Numbered from the stretch's first letter, positions 33,580-47,576 are shown. The stretch: DNA of 64,000 bases from Colias croceus (GCF_905220415.1 NC_059546.1:7998001-8062000); one strand, 5' to 3'. Notes: generated by a model not told the origin, from the letters alone. Made by a program: numbers and translations.

Positions 33580-34862
33580 TTTTACCTTGGTGACCCCAAC
33601 CTAAGTGCCACCAGTTCAGAGAGCCGTTGAATTTCATGATGTATGGAAAATGGAAACCGGGGGTCGGAGAGAAATTCTGAGTATGCAGTTTTGTAAATCT
33701 GACCAATCAGAGTACAGAAGTCAATTTTCAGACCGATCGTGACGGAACCGGCGCCACCATCTTGCTTTGAAAAATTGGCCATTTTTTGAAAAAAAATTGC
33801 GTCCAATTTGAAATTTCTCGATTGCCCTGGTAGCACCCCATCTTCCTGATCATTTTTTAGTTCTACACCCCCCACCTATCTGGCGCCGTTTCAGAGAGCC
33901 GTCGAATTTCGCGTTGTATGAAACTCGGAAACCAGCGATGGAAACTCGATTATGAGTATGCCACCTCAATGTGCGGCTCGATTAAAGCCCCTGTGCCAAG
34001 TTTCAGCGCGATCACACCAGCGATGGCCGTTTTAGAATTTGTATGGCGGCGGCCATTTTTTCCGCCATTTTGAATTTTTTTTGCACTCTGTGGTAATTGC
34101 TCGAGGTCTACTCCAAGTTTAGTTTGAGCACCCTAGATGTAGCTGCTACCGTTTGCGCGGGCCGTTGACCGTCTTCGAGAGATGAGGGAAAGTTTAAGAT
34201 TTCGGATTTTTCTGGATATCCTGGGAGCTGGGGGAGTACGAATGCATCATTGGTGTATTTCTCCATTGCACCACCTCGGCTAAATTTACGTTTTTATGTT
34301 TGCGCCAAAAATGGAAAAATTCCAAAATCGAGCGTCCCACTACGGCTCCCTGGTAGCGTCCCAGGGTGGTGACCATTTTTAGTTCCGGGACCCCCCACCC
34401 AACTCGCACCGTTTCCGCGGGCCGTTGGATTTTACGTTGTATGGAAGTTGGAAACGGGGGCCCGGAGCCACTCGAACGGGGCACCGATCGATTTGCCGGC
34501 TCGAACAGAGTACGTGTGACAAATTTGAGACGTAAGGATTCATAAACGGCGATTTTGGCAAAGTACGGCGGCCATCTTGTTTTCGCGAAAATCCCCATTT
34601 TTCCACCACCCCTGGTAATCGCCACCAGTTCTGAGCATTTTTTGTTCAGACACCCCCCCTCCAGGTATCACCGTTTTTGCGCACCTCCAGGGGTCCACTC
34701 TCTTGTCCAGGGTGTTGGAGATGTCAATATTTTTCCGGTGGTCACTCGGCGCACCTCTACACGATCACGTCGAAATCCCCCCAACTTTCCGCGTAGTTTC
34801 CGAGAAACCCGATGTCAGTCAGTCAGTGAGTGAGTGGTAGTGTAGCTTTATATATATATGAT
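33580..34862. repeat. Five diverged modules of about 262 bp
   Basis: A core resembling CACCGTTTCnGCGGGCCGTTG (or AGAGAGCCGT) recurs near 33618, 33893, 34155, 34415 and 34678, spaced about 260-275 bp. It is preceded by runs of ACCCCCC and followed in most modules by GTTGTATGGAA-like and GGCGGCCATTTT-like blocks. Divergence is high, so these are old or fast-evolving. Frames within them are not shared between modules and are not credible genes. The last module ends in GTCAGTCAGTCAGTGAGTGA. Confidence 0.72.
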
Positions 34863-36138
34863 TCACATATTTTTCCTTTAATAACTTATTGAACATAAAA
34901 TTTACTTATGATACATATTTATTTACATAACTTATCGATAGTTTAACACGCAATTGATATCTACCCATCCCTATTTGTCACACACACATCTATATAGTAT
35001 CTATAGCTCATCTGCCTACGATGCGCACTATGCAATTTGTGCAATACACTCGCTCTATACTATTGTAATATATACTCTAAGTAGTACAACCACAATAAAA
35101 TATAAATTCCATTTAAAACCTCCTTTTTATTCAAATTGTATAAACGTTTATGATACTGGCAACACGTAAGCCGTGAAAAAAGAAAAAGCGTTCTCGATTC
35201 CAAATTCAAAATATCAAGAAAAGAATCACATACGAGAAGCCAGCACAATGTAATTTGAATCGATGTGTGTGATTAATTCGCGCAGTGAATGAGCGCAATG
35301 CCGCGTGGGTTTCATTCAATATGCCGTGGAATGTTTTTAAATGTACGCCTTTTGTCGTGTTTTATTTATGGCTTTATTAACTTTCAACGATCTTTTTGTG
35401 TAGGCGACGTTTTTGCTATTAAATTTTCTAATACGGTTATGCTAATCGGGCTATTTATTGTAAGATAATATGAAAATAAGACACTATGAAGTTATGAGCT
35501 CCATCTGACCTTGGGACCTAAAGGTATGTCTCTTAAAATGTTTTAAAATTTTAGAAAATTTATTCAAATAGCGAATTATATTACCGTACCGTATATTTAT
35601 TTAAATATGTTTAGTGAATATTTTATATATGTACCTTCTTAATGTCTTCTCCCGTTGTGTACCTACCTAAACAATAAATACCTATTTGTACTTATTGATC
35701 GGCTTTTTTTATTATTTACGCAGTATTTATATCAGAAAAGTAAATTTGAAACTTTTATGACCGTTTGTTACTTTGTCCGTCAGTCTGAATATGTTAAATT
35801 GTTAAAAAAGTTTAACCAATTTGAACCACGTTAAGTTAATTAAAACACGTAACCGAAAGCAAATAAAAATATCGATTAATATACGATATAGGGGGAAATC
35901 TAGCATTCCATAAATCACAAAATCACGGTATAATAGTGAATTATTCGGAGACACGGTGTACGCGTGGACAGATATTAATTACGGACAATTAAGAGCTCTG
36001 CTTGCCGGTTTTTGTTACAAATAAATACTCGTTAAAGTGGGCGTGATATTAAGTTCGCTGTATTAATGATTCAGTAAGTTTCTGATTTCGATATAATTAT
36101 CCTGCCATTCAATATCATTTTATTTGTTATATTTTAAT
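34863..36138. other. AT-rich DNA, nothing recognised
   Basis: Short overlapping chance frames near 34954-35248 on both strands. No motif. Confidence 0.5.
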
Positions 36139-36335
36139 ACTAGCTATGGCCCGCGGTTTTATCCGCAGTGCTCCGGTCCTGTTGGTCTTAGCGTGATAAT
36201 ATAATATAGCCCTCCTCGATAAATGGGCTATCTAACACTGAACGAATTTTTCAAATCGGACCAGTAGTTCCTGACATTAGCGCGTTCAAACAAACAAACA
36301 AACTTTCAGCTTTACAATATTACTCTTAGTATAGA
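36139..36335 (+). repeat. Interspersed repeat, GGCCCGCGGTTTTATCCGC family
   Basis: Starts ACTAGCTATGGCCCGCGG. It contains AATTTTTCAAATCGGACCAG and GCGCGTTCAAACAAACAAAC, and ends AATATTACTCTTAGTATAGAT. A reverse-oriented relative is at 47379-47576. It is probably the 3' region of a non-LTR element; the class is inferred. Confidence 0.75.
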
Positions 36336-36860
36336 TTTCGATCGGTTGCTTACGATTGAATTTTATTTAAGTTGAAAATTACATTGAGTATTTATTCATT
36401 GTGATTTATATTCATATTTTAGTCTTGGGATTATTGCTTCGAGCCCGAGTGTCTGAATTAACAGGATAGAGGTTAAAAGGTCAAAAGTTAGAGAAGTTCA
36501 GACTCTAAGGCGCAGTACTGCAAATATTTGTAGAAAAAGTTGATCAATGTTATGCGATATTTATAATAATTTATATCGACATTGATAAATATTATTAAAA
36601 TTAATCGTCTTCGTAAATAACTGTACGTATCTACATCTAAATAGTCACATTATCATAAGTGATTTGTATGGAATGTTAAAAGGTAGATTGATGGAACCTT
36701 GGAAACGAATATTGTTTTTCTTTTTGTCATAAAAACAAAACTTGAAGGGTGTGAAATGGGGTATGGAAATTGTGAGGAATGGCTATCGCGTTAAAATATC
36801 ATGCGATATTATAAAACAAATTCAGGATAAACACCATGTGTTAATATTAATTATATATAT
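36336..36860. other. AT-rich DNA, nothing recognised
   Basis: No feature supported. Confidence 0.5.
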
Positions 36861-37010
36861 AGTCCCTTTGTATGCTTAAATCTTTAAAACTAAGTACGCA
36901 ACGGATTTTGATGCGGTTTCTTTTAATAGAGAGTGATTGAAGAGGAAGGTTTTAGTATATAATTTATTAGGTCTTAGACAAAGCGGGCGAAGCCGCGGGC
37001 GGTAATCTAG
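36861..37010 (-). repeat. CCGCCCGCGG-family repeat, copy D (truncated)
   Basis: A minus-strand copy from AGTCCCTTTGTATGCTTAAA to GCGGGCGGTAATCTAG. It lacks the terminal TTTATACTATGTAGTGAT segment. Confidence 0.8.
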
Positions 37011-39089
37011 TTAAAAATAAAGTATTGAATGATTGATGATATACATTTGCTTTGATTTAGTAGGATAATTTCCTTTAACATAGTACGTACTAGGCCATCG
37101 TCCTAGCATTACAAGCGTTGAACCGGGATAAGCCCTATTTGCTTATCCAGGTTACAATCTTTTTATATACTTACTATGTTTCATATAAGTACTATCAGCC
37201 TTTGCGAAGAAATTACATACATTCCCAGCTTACAGACTAAGTAAGTACTAAAAGTCTCATACAATTTGCAAAAGCAGCTATACAACATTTATTATTCTTG
37301 TTATACACAATGAATAAATAATACATACACGATACTTAACTTATACATCAGCAAGTCCGCTATCGTGATTCGACAAGAAACAATCCGTAACAAACAAACT
37401 TCTTGAAACAAATTGCTGAAAAAGGTTCGATCCTTGATTGGGATAAGGTAGCGCGAATAGCAAATAATCCCATTTCAATGTAAACAACGTTCAGGATCCA
37501 AATATCGGGTACCTAAACATGGTCTGACCCGCTTTATAAATGGAACAAAAATACCGTAATGAGATCTTACTTTCGCGCGGTTAATTGCGATTTTGCATAT
37601 TGACCCCGATTTGTGATTTGAGCTTTGAAATTTTATTCTTTTGGGACAACGATTGTTATACGATTCCCGAAAACGGCTCCTAATATACATTTTTTCCACG
37701 TTAATTTGAAACATTCAATAAATAAATATCATTCACAAGCGGTCAGAACGAAATTGATTTGTTTTGAAAGAGCGTAATCGCGGAAATCAAAAATTTTTGT
37801 ACTTTCAATTCTTCCTATACCTGTTTTATTTATTTATAACACTATACATGTTTGTGTGTGTGTTGGATTGTTCCTGATAAATAGATAATTCTTTCTTTCT
37901 TTCTTAATAGTAGGTACCTACTATTGTATGTTATTATTTTCATGTAAACTATTTATTCTGGTGTTAGTTGTAAAGCCTCGTATTTAAGAGTAGTCACTGT
38001 AATGTAAAGAAATAGGTAAGTAATTAATAGGTACACCAACATACTTACAAGAATACATATTTCTTAAAATTACAAGATAAATCTTGTATAAATATAACCA
38101 AAAGCGGTAATTGTTTATTTTAGCAGGACGTAAAAAGAACGAGCTGACATTACCCTCGTGTTTAATCTTCCCGGATTTTCCGGGGTTACCCTCTTTTTAA
38201 GTATTATCAAGAAATATGGAATTAAGGAAAAATAAGTAATAAATATTACATTTATTTATAAGTACTATATTTAAATGTTATGTTTTAAAGTATTCAATTT
38301 TAATTTTAATTTAAGCGGCTGAAAGGCTGAGAGCATTTATGAATAATCCATCATGTTTAAAATTATTACCTTTTTTGTTGAAATTTTGCACACTTTTTCA
38401 TTTAATTAAATTATAATTAGATATTATGTACTTATTACTAATTAGGTAAATGTCTTACACTCATTTTGCGCTGAATACAATGAAATAAAATAATCGCAAG
38501 GATAAAACTCCGTTCCATTCGTAGAAGTTAGTTCTGAGTGCTATTATAATAAACTTCTTAATATTCACTGACAAAGCAACCTCAGCATTTTGGTCAAATC
38601 TTTAAAGTCTTTGAGACGCTTCTTTGAATTCTCTTCCAACCGCAGCGGAAGATAAAAATAGCCAAACATAGAAAGGGTATGAATTACTTACGACTTTAAC
38701 CATCAGTTTCGCGTAGGCAAGCCAATAATAATATATCAGACCCTTTTAAACATTCATGGCGGTCATATTTCAAATCCGTACATTATATACGAAATTATGC
38801 TTGGGAAAAGTTTAGCAAATTAGTAACAATTTTCATTAGAGATACAGAAACAACGTAGAACAGTATTTGCTCTCAAATGTAGAAAGTTTTGTAATATTTG
38901 ATCGTGTGTTAAATGCGATTGCATATATTGCTAGATAGAGTTGCAGCTTACGTGGGTTGATGTATTTACCTGATGACTGATTTCATACTGTATAAATAAA
39001 ACAATGCATTCATATAAATACCACGATATGACATATTACTATGATATAATATAACACATAATATGATAATAACACTGATTAATTCTCTT
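37011..39089. other. AT-rich DNA with a TTTC-tailed fragment
   Basis: 37861-37906 (GTTCCTGATAAATAGATAAT, then (TTTC)n) resembles the 3' end of the SINE at 24465 and may be a tail-only fragment. Nothing else is seen. Confidence 0.45.
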
Positions 39090-39278
39090 CATAGTATAAA
39101 ACAAAGTCGCTTTCTCTGTCCCTATGTCCCTATGGCCCTTTGTATGCTTATCTTTAAAACTACGCAACGGATTTTGATGCGGTTTTTAATAAATACGAGT
39201 GATTCAAGAGGAAGGTTTTAGTATACAATTTATTAGGTTTTAGGCAAAGCAGGCAAAGCCGCGGGCGGTAAGCTAGTT
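39090..39278 (-). repeat. CCGCCCGCGG-family repeat, copy E
   Basis: A near full-length minus-strand copy from CATAGTATAAAACAAAGTCG to GCCGCGGGCGGTAAGCTAGT. Confidence 0.82.
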
Positions 39279-40532
39279 GGGAATAAAAAACGTAAATAAA
39301 AGGTCATCGGTAGGCATTATAATAAGAACATTTACATACGTTTTATGGGGATTAGTGACATGTGCCCTTTGGGCTTTATATTTTACCTTTATACTACGTG
39401 CTACAAGTTATCAAATCCCACATATAGATTTAATACTTAATTGAAAGCTTTTGCATTCAATCTAAGAACAACAATATCCGCCCACGTACATCCGCTACTT
39501 GCGTGTGGGCAAACTCGCGATCCTAGATAATCTTATTGCATAGTAACGATATATTGATTTAAATATTCACTCATATATTATATGAACGCGCTAGTCATTC
39601 GGTCAAATAGCAGATTCAATCAGATGACGGCGACATATATATACAGTTTACGCAGACTACAATAATTGGTCAAACTGTATTCGTAATCTTAGTACGTTCT
39701 AACCACAAATGATTATTAAACAGTAGTTGCAATTAGTAAATAATGTCTTCTCTCAAATAAACAATTGAAATTGTTTATTTTATAACATTTCTCAAGCAAA
39801 CGTTGAATCATAAAATATTCATATAAACCAAACTCAGTACAAATGCTTCCTCCATTACGTAACTAAAAACGTTGCAACGATAATAATTTGCCTAAAATGA
39901 AATGTTTATTATTATTACTTTTACAACGAGAATAAATCACAACGATAAACTTACTCAGTAACTTACAGAGTGTTACTCTTCAACCTATTTCTAAACAAAC
40001 CACACACTTCAAAACATTAACCCAAATATTATTAAGTGTACGATATTTGTACCAATAACACTTAAAAGACGCTTAAAATAGAACCATTATTATGAAAAGG
40101 AGTTAAAATATTTATACACATAAAAATCTAAATGCATAATGGAATACTAAAATACATTTTTAATGGTCCACACTCATTGTAAATTAAGTTATTCTGGATA
40201 TGAAAATATTTTGATGGAGAATGTTGCTCAATCATAAAATCTGATTGCTATTGTAAGATGTAAGAAATTGATGAGATTCAAGGAAAAGCCATTAAATTTT
40301 TCGACTATTTAATTTAACTTTTATCAAACAATTGTTACAAATTTAGAATTGTTTAATACGAAAACGAACTGTAGTCGAACAGCGCATACATAGTTTTACA
40401 ATGAAAACAAACTTTCAATTGCGAAGTGCGAACTAACTCCGCATACCTACAACATTGATTTCGATTCAAATCTACGTATTAAGGTCAAAGGAACAATTAC
40501 ATACGAAATCATTCAAATAAGACGAATGAATG
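39279..40532. other. AT-rich DNA, nothing recognised
   Basis: No feature supported. Confidence 0.5.
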
Positions 40533-40660
40533 AATGAGAACTTTATTGTACACACCAAATTACAGACATTACATAAAATAGAATAGGTACACATAAATTG
40601 CACAATGGGCGACCTTATGGCTACAGAGCCATCTCTTCCAGGTAACCCAAGATAACGTTG
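40533..40660 (-). mobile_element. 3' end of a non-LTR retrotransposon
   Basis: Read on the minus strand it has GTTACCTGGAAGAGATGGCT, then AAGGTCGCCCATTGTGCAAT, and ends AATAAAGTTCTC(ATTC)n. That matches my memory of a common lepidopteran LINE 3' end with an ATTC tail. No reverse transcriptase is retained, so it is a heavily 5'-truncated copy. Confidence 0.6.
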
Positions 40661-41894
40661 CTATGATTATAAATAGTTCTTTATAAAGAATATACTTAGA
40701 ATTAATAAATAGAAGTAACACAGTGGTCACAATAAACTTGATACATACCTATTATTTGTCCTATCCAAGACATTTCCATTTGGAGTCAAACATTTGCTGC
40801 AGTCAAGATGAATTTATCTGTTTGTATAAATATAGTTAATTGCTCAAAACATCATCAAATGACCAAACCGTTCCACTGGATTAGATGTAATTACAAAACA
40901 CACCGCTTGTAATCATCTAACAACGAGCGTAATGACGCGTAACCTTTAATTTTGGAATCCTTCACAATTTATCCAATGGTCAAGCCGACCGCCACATTGC
41001 TCTAAAATTACCGCAAAACATTCAAAATAAGCAAAATAAGACAAAAGGCAAAATGAAAGTAAAACGGTATACGTATTAGGTGTGAGAAGCTCCAGCCCAA
41101 AACCTCTATATCAGCCTGGTTTTCGGAACTTTCAACGATTTAGCCTATCAGTCCCACGACCAATATTCCCAGATCTCAATACGTTAGGCTATTCTGAATT
41201 CAAGGCGGCTCGGATGATCGTAAAGTCAAAATGATTGTAGTATATCCTGACAAACTGCGAGCAGAAGGGCCTATAAAAATCCAACGATCGAATAAACATT
41301 TAGTGGGGATGTTGTAAATATTATGAAAGTCCATTTTATTGGATACCGTTTGTCAGTTGTATGTACAAAGTTAGGAAGGATTAGCTGCCGTTCGTTTTAA
41401 TGCCGATTTTAGCTAATGTTCATAAATGTATTGGCAAAGTTCTCCAAATAAACGATTGTGTTTCATACAGGCTTACGTTTCAAATAAGATACATAAAATT
41501 AAACTGGTACAAAAATAAAATATAGGTACTTAATATAGTATAGATAGATATAATATAGATAATATAGGTACTTAACAACAAAAAAATTATTCAAAAACAT
41601 TAATATTTTAGAACGCTAAGTACGCTTTAAAATATCCATTAATGTTAATGTCATGTTCATATCAAAGCTATAACCCTAATTGTAAAATATTAAAATAACA
41701 AATAATCGCGTCACAAACATAATTACAAAGTCTAGTTTCTATCTGGGTTATATTTTGTTTGAAGCAAAACCCACATGTTTTGCTTTAATATACGATTCAC
41801 GTACGCGGTAAGATTATCATGCAATGAAAAGACGCTGTATTCAGATCTAGGGCGCCTTCAGGTTCAAAGAGTGACCCACTGCCCCTATCTTCAA
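40661..41894. other. AT-rich DNA, nothing recognised
   Basis: No feature supported. Confidence 0.5.
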
Positions 41895-41896
41895 TA

Positions 41897-42034
41897 GGCG
41901 GGTCCACAGAGCGAGCAGCCTCGCAAATCTATTACTGCGCAAAGCAGCTCGGTCAGTGTAGACGTGCCTTGGCCAAGGAAAGCGCATGTGGCGTCATTTT
42001 ACTCGCGAGGCTGCTCGCTCTGTGTGGACCCGCC
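41897..42034. mobile_element. 138-bp MITE with TA duplication
   Basis: Bounded by TA (41895-41896 and 42035-42036). The left end starts GGCGGGTCCACAGAGCGAGC and continues AGCCTCGC; the right, read inward, differs by a two-base CA insertion. TIRs of 28-30 bp take up nearly half the element. The centre has a short palindrome, CCTTGGCCAAGG. It is GC-rich against its surroundings and has no frame. TA targets suggest a Tc1/mariner-type source. Confidence 0.85.
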
Positions 42035-42036
42035 TA

Positions 42037-45000
42037 ACGCCCAGCAGCTTATATCCCGCAAAAAGTTACCGTCTTTAGTAGCTTTTAATTAATTTAAGAT
42101 ATAATTTAATATCGCTAATTATGACGGGGTTATTATGTTGTAGGGCTCTTTTTATCTTTGGACGGTTCAACGTTATATTTTCACCGTCAATCTTACCTAA
42201 TTTTGTGGGCGATTTTAATGAGTGAAAGGCTTACCTGGAACAAAAATAATTATAAATTAGTTATTAATAAATATAATAGCTATATTCGACTTATAAATTT
42301 TACAATATAAATCAGTGTTATACGTAATACGATGTACAAAAGTACGATAAGTAATAGGGTATATGAATAGGTAAATACATTTATTTAGATATGAATACCT
42401 AGCTGGTCGCTTTTCGTTTATACTTTAAAATATTTTCCACGTATCGCGATGATAAATATATCGTTGTTTTCGTTGTACGATGCATATTTCATCCCAATAC
42501 GTGCATTGAAAGTAAACGTTAAAGTGTAAAGGTCAACTTTGTCAGCAAGCTATTCCAGTTTAAAACAACTTGGAAAAAGTAGCGTTAATCATAAAATAAC
42601 TTTTTAGCTCGTCTAAAGTTAAATGCAATAAAATAAAAGTAACATCAATTGTCACCTATTAAGCAAGCCAGAGTTTTACGAATTAAACTCACCAAAAATC
42701 GAGTAAAACAGATTTTAAGTAAATTAAACTTTTCCGGGAGCATTTTACGGGAAACCCGACGTCGCGAACTTTTATTTCGTTTCCGTTATTTCAACGTACT
42801 CGTGTTTTAGATGTAAAATTGTTATTTACTTTTTTAATGCGATAATATTTTACGTAAACGAAGAATGGTTGGTTTTGTCGGAATTAAGTTTGCGAAGTTT
42901 TTGCAGAACAGCCAAGAGAATATGCAAAATAATTCATTTTAAATGCCTGTTCTTTGTATAAAAACTTTTTTTTAATAATGCCCCACCTTATTGCTGTTGC
43001 AATATTCAGAAAAAGTTTAAATTTGACTTCAACACCTAGTTTCATAAATATTTATGTAATGTTCAGTTAACACATTTTTATAAGTTTTGTATATTCACAT
43101 TTATAACCCAAAAAATGTTAACCAAGCGACATCTTCAAACGGATTTCTCAAACCCCAATTTCTCAAGATACATTCATAATCCCATAGCATACAATACTGA
43201 ACCATCCAAAACAAACAAGCCACGCCACGATAAACATCACCACTAAACAGGTCAATTACAAAATGCATTCGTTATCGCAATTGCATGTTCCAATTGGGTA
43301 ACTATGTCACAATGTGTACTGAAGCCTCTCTGTTTGTTGTCCTGATAAAAAGCTAAGCGGTAGTTGACACCTGGGAAATTCTATTAGATAACATGTAGAT
43401 AGATTAGTGTCGTTACGTGCAGGTTACGATAAAGAATATAGAACAAGATGCGTATGGGCATTGTTTTTGATAACGTAATATTGGATCATAGTAATATGCA
43501 ATAGTGGTTTTGTGCCTTAGCAAACTAGCACTCAAACTTTAGAAAGATTTAAATAAACTATAAAGAAAAATTAAGATGAGTGGATCGTGATTATATGATT
43601 TGGTGACAATAGAGCACTACCTTTCTGAGGTGTCCAATATAGAAGTTTCTAGAGTCATTACAAGTACATACCTACCTATATAAGTTACTTAAATGAAGGT
43701 AAATTAAGTGGTCACACCTACATGACTTGTGTTTCACACGATAGATAACAACGTGTTTTAACATTTCCTTTCCACTAGTTTTCCTTACGTAAAGTACCTA
43801 CAGTTGTTAAAAATAGTCAATTTTCTCATATTATCATCGTTTTCAAATACGTTACAAAATGAAACATTTTGCCTAACATTATAGTAATACATACAGGATT
43901 ACAATGATGTTTATAATTATGTATGTTTATACCTATAGCTATAACAATACTATCTTTATGATATTTGTTTTACATTATCAGTAGGAATTTCATTCATAAC
44001 ATATTACACTCATTGATGAATATAAACAAAGTTATCGGCACGTTTTTTACGAGCAATTTTTATAGTATAGATTTTTATCTAATAATAAGACAGTATTTTT
44101 TTAGATTTTCTATAGGTAGTAAGCAATAAAATGGTCAACCGTAACTTGCTATAAGGCGTTAAAATATAAGTCTACAGTGAAATAATTATAAGTATTTTCT
44201 TAATAAAATATGCTTAAAAAAATCAGTGTATTCTATATTTGAGGAAAAATTAAACCAAATTACAACAGGTTAGCAAAGTTTTAACTGTTTCAAAATTACC
44301 TCTTATCAAACTGTGTCGCTTGTGCTCGTAAAAATTACTTAACACCACGTTTGTTCGCGCTAAATGATTGTGATAATGATAAGAGGTTAGATTTCTTAAC
44401 TTTTTTTGAGATGGTCAGATTACTTATTTAATATGAACCTAATCGTTATTATTTTTAATAAGCTAAGTCAGTATTTTAGTTTTACTAACTCCTGTTATTT
44501 TCTATTTCATTGAATATTTGAATAGGTAGATAATAATTAATAATAATGTTTAATAAAATTTATTGAACATACCTATAGGTACTTATACTTATTAATGACC
44601 TGCGGTTTTAATAGATGATAGTCGAGTAAAAAATGTTAAACCTCCCTATAACCTACCTAGATGTAGGTTTTACATCGTAGATACCTATACATAATTATAA
44701 ATTGTTATTAAATTCGTATTCGAGCTCGTGCAATTGGGTTGGTAAAAATAATATAAAAATCTACTTAAATATGAACACGACATTTATTTATTTTTTTTTG
44801 CTTTTGCGTTCCTTTGACGTAATTATTAACGTTTTATTTAAAATCTGAAGTTAGCTACCTAAATAAAAAAACATTTTTTCCAAAAAACCGTAGAATTTTT
44901 CAGAGTTAGTGACGTCATAACTCTCGTAAGATTACAATGGCAGCAAAATATCCACAAACAAGCCGATGTGTCACACGGACCGTGAATTCTGTTTGTTCGT

Positions 45001-47378
45001 GACATGTAGTCACTTTAAAAAAAATAAACGTATGTAAAACACAGACTAAAAAATTCAAAGTGAACACAGAATTTATACATGTCCTATTCGTTATTGGAGA
45101 ACATAAAATATGATTGGAACCCCTAAAGACTTAATCGCTAAAATCTGACTGAGCAGAAATTGTATGTTTTTTATAAATTGAAATCCAATCAAAATCCAAC
45201 GTATCCCAAATTACTTATTTTCATTTGAAATAATATTTCCAATTAAAAATTTCACTACATTCTATTCTAACATTCTTAAAAACTTCAACAGCGTTTATAA
45301 TAAAAAGACCTAACACGTCTAAATCTAGCAACACTTAATGCGACAAGGTTCTCACGACAACGTCGAGAGGTCGGTGCTAGAACAATTTCACTCCAACTAA
45401 CACGCTTGAAAACGGTCCTAATAACCAATTTTGTGTTATTTGTCAGAGGCTTGATACGGGCGATGATATAAGATGATTTTCTCATGTACGTCTTGTTAGG
45501 TTGATTGTGGTTGACTTATATAAGATATTGTTCGTCTAAAGTGACATTGAGGGTCCGTGTTTATATTTAAAGGTCTATTTTAACAAGGAGTGACTACCTA
45601 CTACTATAGGTATCCGATTTTTAAACATCTGTATCCTTCTAAATACAAAATTTGAATTACTTAACTGAATTTTATTTTATTATTAAATCTTCACAAACGA
45701 AGGAATTACGAAAAAACTAACAAATTAGATAGTAGAAGTAGATTCTATACAAGAGTATAATCATTCCTACAAAGATTATTTCATCATTTTACTGTCCGAT
45801 GAATCATACAATTTGTATAAACTTGCTAAAAATAAACAAACATAGGTATGTCTGTTAAAAATGTTAACTTACAGCAAACATACACATGCAAACAGATTTA
45901 TCATTTTCGTCAAGATGCGACATCACATGATCGTTTTGATTGGTGATACGATCAAATGGCTTGACATCGACAATTACGCGGTTCAAGGTTCATTCCCGTG
46001 CAGTTATCAGTACATCTTTATCAGTTGTGTCCGTTCCATCGATATTATATAACACACTTGGTTATAAATTAGTTTGCTTATAAATTAGATGATGCCCGCG
46101 TTTGCATAGGTCATGTTATGTAATACATTTTTGGCACTTTAAATTTAAATAGGATATGATTAAAAAGACTTTAAATAGCCCGTGGATTTGTAGAAATGTA
46201 CTAAAAAAATGAAAAGTTCAGAAGATGACCCTATGTTAGGCCTACCGGCTACCATAGAAATAATTAGTCAACTATTGTTGATTTTATATATACCTACCTT
46301 TAATATTTTTATCACATTAAACATTCTTTTCCCAAAAGGAAAATACATTTTGACTCTTAAATTACGTAAATGTTTTACTAATAGTCTAGGTAACATCCTA
46401 AATACACGCAATAAATCACAATTAATTGACAATGTAAATGAACGAAAAGCCTTTTGACGCCAATAAATAACCTAAAACCAAACAGAATGACAAATTCTGT
46501 AACAAACAAATCCTCTCTTAGAAGAACTATAAATCCTTGCAAAGCCGATAAGTTTCGGAAAAGCCTAAGATTTTCGGCTAAAGAATGCTGAGCCTTTTTT
46601 CAAGGTTGAAATAAAAGATTACGAAAGACGAATAAAGGTGAATGTGTCGTCAAAAATTTCATTAAATTTCGATTTATTGATTTACATTTACCTAAATACA
46701 CAGTATATATATATACGTTATTTTTCTTCACAATATCTGTGATTGTCCAGTGAAGCGTAAAATAAAAATACTTAGAATTCATAACAACGAAAGACTAAAA
46801 TACTTATTTTTGACAAACTTACTCAACTTGAAAAATTTATAAAATCAGGCATTCTATATAAATAGGAATTCAACGTACAAAATTAACCATTAAACATTAA
46901 AAACAATGAATGTAATATTGAAAAGCCCGAACTTTACATTTACTTCTCGGTTTACATTCACAAATTTCGCTGGCTTCGGGCCAAAGTTTTCTGCCAACAT
47001 AACGCCTTCAGAACTTGCGATAACCTAAGGCATAAAGCGAAATCCAGTCATGATACACTTCAAAATAGATTTTATTCCCTACCCTTCAGATATGATATTC
47101 TTTTGTTGGATTTATATTAATTCAAGAGGCTTGTAAGGGAAACGATTGGAGCCATTCAAGCAAGTTGAAGTGTGTTTGATAGAAATGTTATTGTGTTTGA
47201 TATCGGCCATTTTATTCATATTGAAATGTTGAAAGTGCATTTTATCAATGAATGCATATTGTTCATAGTAAAATCTTTTATCGTATTTAAATTGAAGATA
47301 ATGTTGAAAAGGATTTATCTTGAATTTTCAAGTGGTTGATACCTTTATATTTTAATGCCTTTTGATACGAGAGAAAAT
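42037..47378. other. Long AT-rich stretch, nothing recognised
   Basis: About 5.3 kb. Chance frames at 45285, 45861, 46209 and 46600 (60-82 codons) have no motif. No RNA gene seen. Confidence 0.45.
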
Positions 47379-47576
47379 CTATACTTAATATGTACTTATA
47401 TTATAAAACTGACGAGTTTGTTTGTTTGAACGCGCTTATTTCAGGAACTTTTGGTCCGATTTGAAAAATTATTTCGGTGTTAGAAAGTACATTCATCGAG
47501 GAAGGCTATAGGCTATATGTCATCACGCTAAGACCAACAGGAGCGGAGCCACTCGGGTGATCCCGTACAGCTAGTT
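47379..47576 (-). repeat. Interspersed repeat, relative of 36139
   Basis: On the minus strand it shares the layout of 36139-36335: CTAGCTGTACGGG start, a CTTAGCGTGATGACATA-like stretch, AAATCGGACCAAAAGTTCCT, and GCGCGTTCAAACAAACAAAC before the end. Confidence 0.72.

Larger units (their letters stand above)
31674..34862. repeat. Composite GC/CpG-rich tandem array region
   Basis: Three arrays in succession within about 3.2 kb: 190-bp units with hairpins, about 116-bp units, and five diverged modules of about 262 bp. A further diverged 190-type segment with its hairpin (33373-33460) lies between the second and third, so the 116-bp array interrupts the 190-bp array. The region ends in GTCAGTCAGTCAGTGAGTGA and a TA run, like the tail of an element, and may be one large non-autonomous element. 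No frame continues through it as a gene. Confidence 0.75.

Noticed and set aside
37861..37906. A second complete SINE
   Set aside because: Only the tail-like 3' segment is recognisable; no Pol III head was found upstream.
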